From positions 62,001-126,000 of the forward strand of contig NZ_BGZH01000004.1 in assembly GCF_009617755.1 (NCBI RefSeq): a DNA stretch of 64,000 nt, given 5' to 3'. This document shows positions 58,813 through 64,000 of this stretch, in pieces. The position numbers were made by a program, and so were the translations under genes. Position 1 is the first letter of the stretch; the number at the start of each line of letters is the position of its first letter. The notes below the pieces were generated by a model. The model saw nothing but the letters and a program-made list of their open reading frames with translations, made no database searches and was not told the origin of the DNA. The DNA is from Marinobacter salsuginis. GTDB taxonomy: Bacteria; Pseudomonadota; Gammaproteobacteria; Pseudomonadales; Oleiphilaceae.

Positions 58813-59775
58813 TCAGCCAGCACTTTTTTCAGTTTTCGCGACAACGGACTCAACACCGCGAATGAGTGCATCGACAATAGCTGGCTCCGATGCAGAGTGG
58901 CCCGCATCCCGAATGATCTGGAATTCTGCCTCGGGCCAGGCCTTACTGAGCGCCTGGGCATTATCCAGAGGACAAACCATATCGTAGCGTCCGTGTACGA
59001 TAATCCCGGGAATGTCCGCCAGACGGTGCGCATTGCGAAGGATCTGGTCGGGCTCAAGAAAGGCGGCGTTCATGAAATAGTGGCATTCGATACGGGCCAG
59101 CGCGATGGCTACATGGGGATGGCCGAAATGCTCAACTACCCTGGGGTTCGGATGCAGAGTTGCACACCTACCCTCCCAGATTGACCATGCCTTGGCCGCC
59201 TGGATCTGCTCCAGCTCGTTGGTACTGGTCAATTTTCGGTAATAGGCTGCCACCATGTTATCGCGCTCGACTTCCGGAATTTGCGCCTCGAAGTCAGACC
59301 AGTAGTCCGGAAACACACGGCTGGCCCCTTCCTGGTAGAACCACTGAATATCGCGGGGACGACAGAGAAATATGCCACGCAGAACCAGCCCGGACACTCG
59401 TTCTGGATGTGACTGGGCGTAAACAAGGCTCAGGGTCGACCCCCAACTGCCGCCAAACAGAAGCCACTTATCGATACCGAGGAACGAGCGTACCGCCTCC
59501 ATATCCTCAACCAGCTTGTCGGTGCTGTTACCCTCGAGTTCGGCAAGCGGCGTGGAACGGCCGGCACCGCGCTGATCCATAAGAATAATCCGGAACCGCT
59601 CGGCATCGAAAAACCGCCGGTGATAGTCCTCGCACCCACCCCCCGGGCCACCATGAACAACGAGAACCGGCATCCCGTCGGGGTTTCCACTTTCTTCAAC
59701 GTAGAGTTCATGAGGTGGATCAACGGCAATACGGTGCTGGGCGTTGGGCTTGATTTCCGGGTACAGGCTGAGCAT
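58813..59775 (-). CDS. pip: proline iminopeptidase
   Basis: Alpha/beta-hydrolase that releases N-terminal proline from peptides. The oxyanion motif HGGPGGGCEDYHRRFFD, the elbow LLFGGSWGSTLSLVYAQSHP (Ser in GGSWGS, near residue 110), the Asp in VHGRYDMVCP and the His in DAGHSASEP are all present. The 320 residues are typical. It is followed by dtd. Confidence 0.95.
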   Translation of the reverse strand: MLSLYPEIKPNAQHRIAVDPPHELYVEESGNPDGMPVLVVHGGPGGGCEDYHRRFFDAERFRIILMDQRGAGRSTPLAELEGNSTDKLVEDMEAVRSFLGIDKWLLFGGSWGSTLSLVYAQSHPERVSGLVLRGIFLCRPRDIQWFYQEGASRVFPDYWSDFEAQIPEVERDNMVAAYYRKLTSTNELEQIQAAKAWSIWEGRCATLHPNPRVVEHFGHPHVAIALARIECHYFMNAAFLEPDQILRNAHRLADIPGIIVHGRYDMVCPLDNAQALSKAWPEAEFQIIRDAGHSASEPAIVDALIRGVESVVAKTEKSAG

Positions 59776-59860
59776 GAAGCGCTCCGTTTAAAGGATTTAC
59801 CCGGAGTTTAGCTTAAGCGAAAAGAAAGAGGCATTCCGTAGAGGGGAGTACAAAAGGAAA

Positions 59861-59892
59861 TGGGGTCAGATGAAGACTTTCATCTGACCCCA
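59861..59892. repeat. REP-like palindrome, copy 3
   Basis: TGGGGTCAGATGAA at 59861-59874 pairs perfectly with TTCATCTGACCCCA at 59879-59892 around GACT. It lies 9 bases past the typA stop. On the minus strand a T-rich stretch (TTTCCTTTTG) follows, so it can work as the typA terminator. Confidence 0.8.
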
Positions 59893-59900
59893 TAAAGACA

Positions 59901-61712
59901 TTACTTCTTGCTGGCGCGCTTACGCTCGTTCTCGGTCAGAAGCTTCTTGCGCAGCCGGATGGACTTCGGCGTCACTTCCACCAGCTCATCGTCGTCAATA
60001 AACTCCAACGCCTGCTCAAGCGTGAACTTGATGGGGGGCACCAGACCGATGACTTCATCCTTGCCGGAGGCACGCATGTTGTCGAGCTTTTTGGCTTTGG
60101 TGGGGTTCACCACCAGGTCATTGTCCCGGCTATGAATACCACACAGTTGCCCTTCATAGATCTCCTGCCCCGGATCCAGGAACAGCTTGCCGCGGCTCTG
60201 CAGGGTTTCCAGGGAGTAGGTCAGCGCGGTACCCGTAGCCATCGACACAATGACGCCGTTCTGGCGGCTGGTAACGTCCCCAACCTTGATCGGGCCATAG
60301 TGGCTGAACGTGGACGTAAGGATGCCGGTACCTGAGGTCATGGTCAGGAAGGTATTCCGGAAACCAATCAGGCCGCGAGCGGGAATGGTGTAATCCAGAC
60401 GCATGCGGCCCTTGCCATCCGGCACCATGTTGGTCAGGTCGCCCTTGCGCAGCCCCATTTGCTCCATGACGGCACCCTGGTGCTGCTCTTCGATATCCAC
60501 GATGACGTTCTCGTACGGCTCCTGCTTTTCGCCATCCACTTCCTTGATAACCACTTCGGGGCGGCCAACGGCCAACTCAAAGTTTTCGCGTCGCATGTTC
60601 TCGATCAGAACTGAGAGGTGCAATTCGCCACGACCGGACACCTTGAACTTGTCGGCAGAGTCGCCTTCCTCAACACGCAGCGCAACGTTATGCAGCAGTT
60701 CTTTTTCCAGACGCTCCTTGATGTTCCGGCTGGTAACGTACTTGCCTTCCTTGCCGGCAAACGGCGAATCGTTGACCTGGAAGGTCATGGATACGGTCGG
60801 CTCATCCACCGTCAGTGCTGGCAGCGCTTCAACGTTGGCCTGGTCACAAAGGGTGTCGGAGATGAACAGCTCATCCATACCGCTGACACAGACGATGTCG
60901 CCAGCCTGGGCTTCGTCGACTTCAACGCGTTGGAGGCCGGAATGCCCCATGATCTTCAGGATACGACCATTACGCTTCTTGCCGTTGGCGCCAATAGCGG
61001 TTACCGGCGAATTGGTTTTGATCTTGCCGCGCATGATACGGCCGATGCCGATCACGCCGAGGAAGCTGTTGTAATCCAGCTGGGAAATCTGCATCTGGAA
61101 CGGGCCGTCCGGGTCGACATTGGGTGCCGGGACATGGTCAACAATCGCCTGGAACACGGCATCCATGTTGTCATCCAGCTTTTCGTGATCCAGCCCGGCA
61201 ATGCCGTTCAGGGCGCTGGCGTACACAATCGGGAAGTCCAACTGCTCATCGGTCGCGCCCAGGTTGTCAAAAAGGTCGAATACCTGATCCACAACCCAAT
61301 CCGGACGGGCGCCAGGACGATCGATCTTGTTAACCACAACGATCGGACGCAGCCCCGCGGCAAACGCCTTCTGGGTAACGAAGCGGGTCTGGGGCATGGG
61401 GCCGTCGATGGAATCAACAACCAGCAGCACGCAATCCACCATGCTCATGACCCGCTCAACTTCACCGCCGAAATCTGCGTGGCCCGGTGTGTCGACAATA
61501 TTGATGTCGTAGCCATTCCATTTCAGAGCGGTGTTTTTCGCCAGGATGGTAATGCCCCGCTCTTTTTCCTGATCATTGGAATCCATGACCCGCTCGCTAT
61601 CGAGCTCTTTGCGCTCCAAAGTGCCTGACTGGCGCAAAAGCTGGTCTACGAGCGTGGTTTTACCATGGTCAACGTGGGCGATAATGGCGATATTACGAAG
61701 TTTCTCAATCAC
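59901..61712 (-). CDS. typA: ribosome-binding GTPase TypA/BipA
   Basis: Translational GTPase acting on the 50S subunit under stress and cold. GTG at 61712 ([17 protein letters not shown] after initiation) is chosen because AGGA lies eight bases upstream and the family starts here; an upstream frame adds 32 codons. G1 is [10 protein letters not shown]2 includes ERGITI, G3 is [13 protein letters not shown]4 is [10 protein letters not shown] and G5 is YASALNG. The C-terminal TypA domain has [18 protein letters not shown]. The 603 residues match. It is divergent from glnA. Confidence 0.97.
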   Translation of the reverse strand: MIEKLRNIAIIAHVDHGKTTLVDQLLRQSGTLERKELDSERVMDSNDQEKERGITILAKNTALKWNGYDINIVDTPGHADFGGEVERVMSMVDCVLLVVDSIDGPMPQTRFVTQKAFAAGLRPIVVVNKIDRPGARPDWVVDQVFDLFDNLGATDEQLDFPIVYASALNGIAGLDHEKLDDNMDAVFQAIVDHVPAPNVDPDGPFQMQISQLDYNSFLGVIGIGRIMRGKIKTNSPVTAIGANGKKRNGRILKIMGHSGLQRVEVDEAQAGDIVCVSGMDELFISDTLCDQANVEALPALTVDEPTVSMTFQVNDSPFAGKEGKYVTSRNIKERLEKELLHNVALRVEEGDSADKFKVSGRGELHLSVLIENMRRENFELAVGRPEVVIKEVDGEKQEPYENVIVDIEEQHQGAVMEQMGLRKGDLTNMVPDGKGRMRLDYTIPARGLIGFRNTFLTMTSGTGILTSTFSHYGPIKVGDVTSRQNGVIVSMATGTALTYSLETLQSRGKLFLDPGQEIYEGQLCGIHSRDNDLVVNPTKAKKLDNMRASGKDEVIGLVPPIKFTLEQALEFIDDDELVEVTPKSIRLRKKLLTENERKRASKK

Positions 61713-61894
61713 AAAAATATTCCTGCGGCATGCACTCAATGACCTGAGAAGGTCGTTCGCAGGGGGAATCCCAGCACATGCCGTCTCAAATCCGTAAAAT
61801 GAACTCATTCACCGGAGCTGGCTGCCCGGCACCCTGCACGGTGCTTTCCGATCATGGACCTGAAAATGACAGGGTAAAAAATGAAGCGGCGCGC

Positions 61895-61923
61895 AGTATA
61901 GCGAAAAGTCTGTGTCGTTAATA
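61895..61923 (-). promoter_or_regulatory. predicted sigma-70 promoter for typA
   Basis: On the minus strand the -10 is TATACT (61895-61900), close to consensus. TATTAA at 61918-61923 lies 17 bases upstream as a weak -35. The transcript would start near 61888 and have a leader of about 175 bases. Confidence 0.4.
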
Positions 61924-61948
61924 TGAAGAAAAACGCCTATTCTTCATA
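61922..61948. promoter_or_regulatory. nine-base perfect inverted repeat overlapping the typA -35 region
   Basis: TATGAAGAA at 61922-61930 is the exact reverse complement of TTCTTCATA at 61940-61948, with a nine-base spacer. It overlaps the proposed typA -35. An operator is possible, but no regulator is suggested. Confidence 0.35.
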
Positions 61949-61987
61949 CAGCGGGCGCGCACCTCATTGGGGCGACCACCTCATAAA

Positions 61988-62004
61988 TGCACCAACAAGG
62001 TGCA
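61988..62004. promoter_or_regulatory. NtrC binding site 1 upstream of glnA
   Basis: TGCACC at 61988-61993, AACAA, GGTGCA at 61999-62004: an exact match to the NtrC palindrome TGCACC-N5-GGTGCA. It lies about 100 bases upstream of the sigma-54 promoter, in enhancer position. Confidence 0.85.
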
Positions 62005-62017
62005 CCATTTGGGTGCA
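62001..62017. promoter_or_regulatory. NtrC binding site 2 upstream of glnA, overlapping site 1
   Basis: TGCACC at 62001-62006, ATTTG, GGTGCA at 62012-62017: a second exact NtrC palindrome. It shares the four bases TGCA (62001-62004) with site 1, so the two centres are 13 bases apart. Confidence 0.85.
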
Positions 62018-62100
62018 GGTTTTCGGTGGAGGGCGCATCATTTCCTTCTAATATGCCCCAAACCCTTGCAGTTGCGCCGTTCTGGAGCATGCCCTAAAAA

Positions 62101-62117
62101 TTGGCAAGCGCCTTGCT
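62101..62117 (+). promoter_or_regulatory. sigma-54 promoter for glnA
   Basis: TTGGCAAGCGCCTTGCT contains the -24 GG at 62103-62104 and the -12 GC at 62115-62116 with ten bases between, the RpoN geometry. Transcription should start near 62128, about 145 bases before the glnA start. Confidence 0.88.
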
Positions 62118-62272
62118 TTATCGAAATCAGCCGAAATTTACAGGTAAGACGCAACGGCATTTGCTAAGCTGCGCAAACCTGAGAAACAGATCGGAACCCG
62201 ATAACCCGGGCGATCCGGCGCCACGAACATGAATACAGCCGCCTGTGCGGTATAACTTACGGAGCATGCACA

Positions 62273-63676
62273 ATGTCCAAGACAGTTGATTTGATCAAAG
62301 AACACGAAGTCAAATGGGTTGACCTGCGCTTCACTGACAGCCGCGGTAAAGAGCAGCACGTTACACTGCCTGCCACCGAAGTAGATGAAGACTTTTTCGC
62401 AGACGGCAAGATGTTTGACGGCTCCTCCATCGCGGGCTGGAAAGGCATCAACGAATCCGACATGATCCTGATGCCGGACGACGAGACTTCCGTACTCGAT
62501 CCGTTCACCGAAGAGACCACCGTAAACATCACCTGCAACATCGTAGAGCCTTCTACTATGCAGGGTTACGAGCGTGACCCACGCTCCGTTGCCCGTCGCG
62601 CAGAGGAATACCTCAAGTCTACCGGCATCGCAGACGGCGCCCTGTTCGGCCCCGAGCCCGAGTTCTTCGTGTTTGACTCCGTAAAATGGAACGTCGACAT
62701 GCAGGGTGCGATGTACCACATCCACTCTGAAGAAGCCGCCTGGGTTTCCGGCGAAGATTTCGATCGCAACAACATCGGTCACCGCCCGGGCGTAAAAGGC
62801 GGTTACTTCCCGGTTCCGCCGGTTGACAGCCTCCACGACCTGCGTGGCGCCATGTGTGCGGCCATGGAGTCCATGGGACTGGAAATCGAAGTGCACCACC
62901 ACGAAGTGGGCACCGCTGGCCAGTGTGAAATCGGCGTTGGCGCCAACACTCTGACCCGCAAAGCAGACGAAGTTCAGATCCTGAAGTACTGCGTGCACAA
63001 CGTGGCCCACGCCTACGGCAAGACCGCCACTTTTATGCCCAAGCCGGTTGTCGGCGATAACGGTTCCGGCATGCACGTTCACATGTCCCTGAGCAAAGAC
63101 GGCAAGAACCTGTTTGCCGGTGACAGCTACGCTGGCCTGAGCGAAACCGCTCTGTACTACATCGGTGGTGTGATCAAGCACGCCAAGGCCATCAACGCCT
63201 TCACCAACAGCTCCACCAACTCGTACAAGCGTCTGGTTCCGGGCTTTGAAGCTCCGGTTATGCTGGCCTACTCTGCCCGTAACCGTTCAGCCTCTATCCG
63301 TATCCCGTATGTGAACAGCCCGAAAGCGCGTCGTATCGAAGTTCGCTTCCCTGATCCGTCTGCCAACCCGTACCTGGCGTTTGCGGCGCTGATGATGGCT
63401 GGCCTCGACGGTATCCAGAACAAGATCCACCCTGGCGATGCCATGGACAAGGATCTGTACGACCTGCCGAAAGAAGAAGCCCTGAGCATTCCGACCGTGG
63501 CCGAGACTCTGTCCGAAGCCCTGGACTGCCTGGAAGCAGATCACGAGTTCCTGACTCGTGGTGGCGTATTCACCGAAGACATGATCGCAGGCTACGTTGA
63601 TCTGAAGCGCGGTGAAGTCGAGAAACTGAACATGACCACTCACCCGATCGAGTTCGACCTGTACTACTCCTGCTAA
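62273..63676 (+). CDS. glnA: glutamine synthetase, type I (adenylylated)
   Basis: Makes glutamine from glutamate, ammonia and ATP; a dodecamer in the cytoplasm. Signatures are [49 protein letters not shown] and [15 protein letters not shown]. The adenylylation target is Tyr396 in [13 protein letters not shown], the site GlnE modifies. The 467 residues match the family. GGAG precedes the ATG. It is under a sigma-54/NtrC promoter, and a strong terminator follows. A DUF4124 gene comes next, with ntrBC expected beyond the edge. Confidence 0.98.
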   Translation: MSKTVDLIKEHEVKWVDLRFTDSRGKEQHVTLPATEVDEDFFADGKMFDGSSIAGWKGINESDMILMPDDETSVLDPFTEETTVNITCNIVEPSTMQGYERDPRSVARRAEEYLKSTGIADGALFGPEPEFFVFDSVKWNVDMQGAMYHIHSEEAAWVSGEDFDRNNIGHRPGVKGGYFPVPPVDSLHDLRGAMCAAMESMGLEIEVHHHEVGTAGQCEIGVGANTLTRKADEVQILKYCVHNVAHAYGKTATFMPKPVVGDNGSGMHVHMSLSKDGKNLFAGDSYAGLSETALYYIGGVIKHAKAINAFTNSSTNSYKRLVPGFEAPVMLAYSARNRSASIRIPYVNSPKARRIEVRFPDPSANPYLAFAALMMAGLDGIQNKIHPGDAMDKDLYDLPKEEALSIPTVAETLSEALDCLEADHEFLTRGGVFTEDMIAGYVDLKRGEVEKLNMTTHPIEFDLYYSC

Positions 63677-63701
63677 CACCTCGCTTTAGAGGAAAGCAGA
63701 C

Positions 63702-63729
63702 AAGCCCCGCCTTCGTGCGGGGCTTTTTT
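63702..63729 (+). terminator. glnA terminator
   Basis: AAGCCCCGC at 63702-63710 pairs with GCGGGGCTT starting at 63717, with CTTCGT in the loop, then six T residues. It lies 26 bases past the glnA stop. Confidence 0.95.
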
Positions 63730-63849
63730 GTGAGCAGCCGCACAGTGCCTGGAGCCCTTAACGATATGTAACCAACATCAGGCTCTGCAGGCGTTGAAAA
63801 GACTCCGGGCGCCGCCGATAATCGAGGAAACCCAATAACAGGTGAGCTT

Positions 63850-64000
63850 ATGAATCCAAAGTCTGGATTGGTTGCCGGCCTTTTCTTTTTGCTGGCGGTT
63901 CCCGTCTCTGCCGAGGTTTACCGAAATGTCGATGCCTACGGCAACGTCACCTACTCTGACGAGCCGAGCGAGGGCTCTGAAGCGGTCCAGGTCAAGCCAG
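63850..64000 (+). CDS. DUF4124-domain protein, N-terminal part (truncated by window edge)
   Basis: The first 50 codons are visible. A signal peptide MNPKSGLVAGLFFLLAVPVS is cleaved near residue 22, and the mature chain opens AEVYRNVDAYGNVTYSDEPS, the DUF4124 pattern (VYKxxDxxGxVxYSDxP). AGGTGA lies a few bases before the ATG. In Pseudomonas a DUF4124 gene lies between glnA and ntrB, so this position fits. The function is unknown; it is an exported protein. Confidence 0.85.
   Translation, partial: MNPKSGLVAGLFFLLAVPVSAEVYRNVDAYGNVTYSDEPSEGSEAVQVKP

Larger units (their letters stand above)
61713..62272. other. 560-base divergent control region between typA and glnA
   Basis: No protein gene is supported here. 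It contains, from left to right, a typA promoter, a perfect inverted repeat at 61922-61948, two overlapping NtrC sites, a sigma-54 promoter and the glnA leader. Each is listed separately. A GCACC-N6-GGTGC near 61829-61844 has the wrong spacing for NtrC. Confidence 0.85.

Noticed and set aside
61829..61844. GCACC-CTGCAC-GGTGC near the typA leader as a third NtrC site
   Set aside because: The spacer is six bases, not five, and the outer T and A are missing.
62138..63181. A 347-codon open frame antisense to glnA
   Set aside because: It lies wholly opposite the glnA coding sequence and its flank, has no family features, and arises from codon bias in a GC-rich gene.

Overview
The window reads as a contiguous chromosomal piece of a Gram-negative gammaproteobacterium, most like Marinobacter and near Pseudomonas in gene order. 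This rests on protein similarity recognised by eye and on remembered synteny, not on a database search. Runs such as (DamX-like)-aroB-aroK-pilQPONM-ponA-maeB-rpmE-priA-argS-SPOR-hslVU, ptsP-rppH-HAD, nudF-DUF1249-cpdA, thiC/tolC and glnE-ilvE next to LPS core genes all follow Pseudomonas order. I see no rRNA, tRNA, insertion sequence, prophage or CRISPR array.

Layout. 1-2040: end of the shikimate cluster (aroB, aroK) with a truncated SPOR/AAA-type gene at the left edge. 2041-6959: the pilMNOPQ operon for the type IV pilus alignment complex and secretin, read leftward and divergent from ponA (PBP1a). 9751-20446: maeB, rpmE, priA, an inserted Ig-like lipoprotein gene, argS, a SPOR protein and hslVU. 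20503-32292: a patatin-like protein with an altered active site, ptsP-rppH, a HAD phosphatase, rlmI, gcvH, metR, nudF-DUF1249-cpdA, and thiC behind a TPP riboswitch. 32689-34047: tolC.

35357-50527 is an LPS/surface glycan block: waaA (Kdo transferase), two LpxL-type acyltransferases, an ELM1-family protein, three GT4 enzymes, a WaaE-like GT2, manC, an O-antigen-ligase/GT2 fusion, a sialyltransferase-like GT-B protein, a CDP-glycerol-type transferase, a Kdo kinase (kdkA), a GT9 heptosyltransferase-like protein and a DUF6165 protein. The mix suggests an inner core built on phosphorylated Kdo with unusual outer decorations. This is the least ordinary part of the window.

50616-64000: ilvE, glnE, a TrkA-N potassium channel, a CYTH protein, a porin with a long AT-rich leader, pip-dtd, typA, and glnA with a sigma-54 promoter and two overlapping NtrC sites. 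A DUF4124 gene starts at the right edge, where ntrBC would be expected next. GlnE modifies GlnA, and the GlnA adenylylation tyrosine is visible.

Three copies of a GGGGTCAGATGAA-type palindrome sit 9-12 bases past stop codons (hslU, the HAD gene, typA). They look like a REP-like or terminator family. I did not find a clearly new defence or mobile system. The best candidates for something undescribed are the glycan block, with its ligase/GT2 fusion and sialyltransferase-like gene, and the patatin homologue lacking the usual nucleophile.
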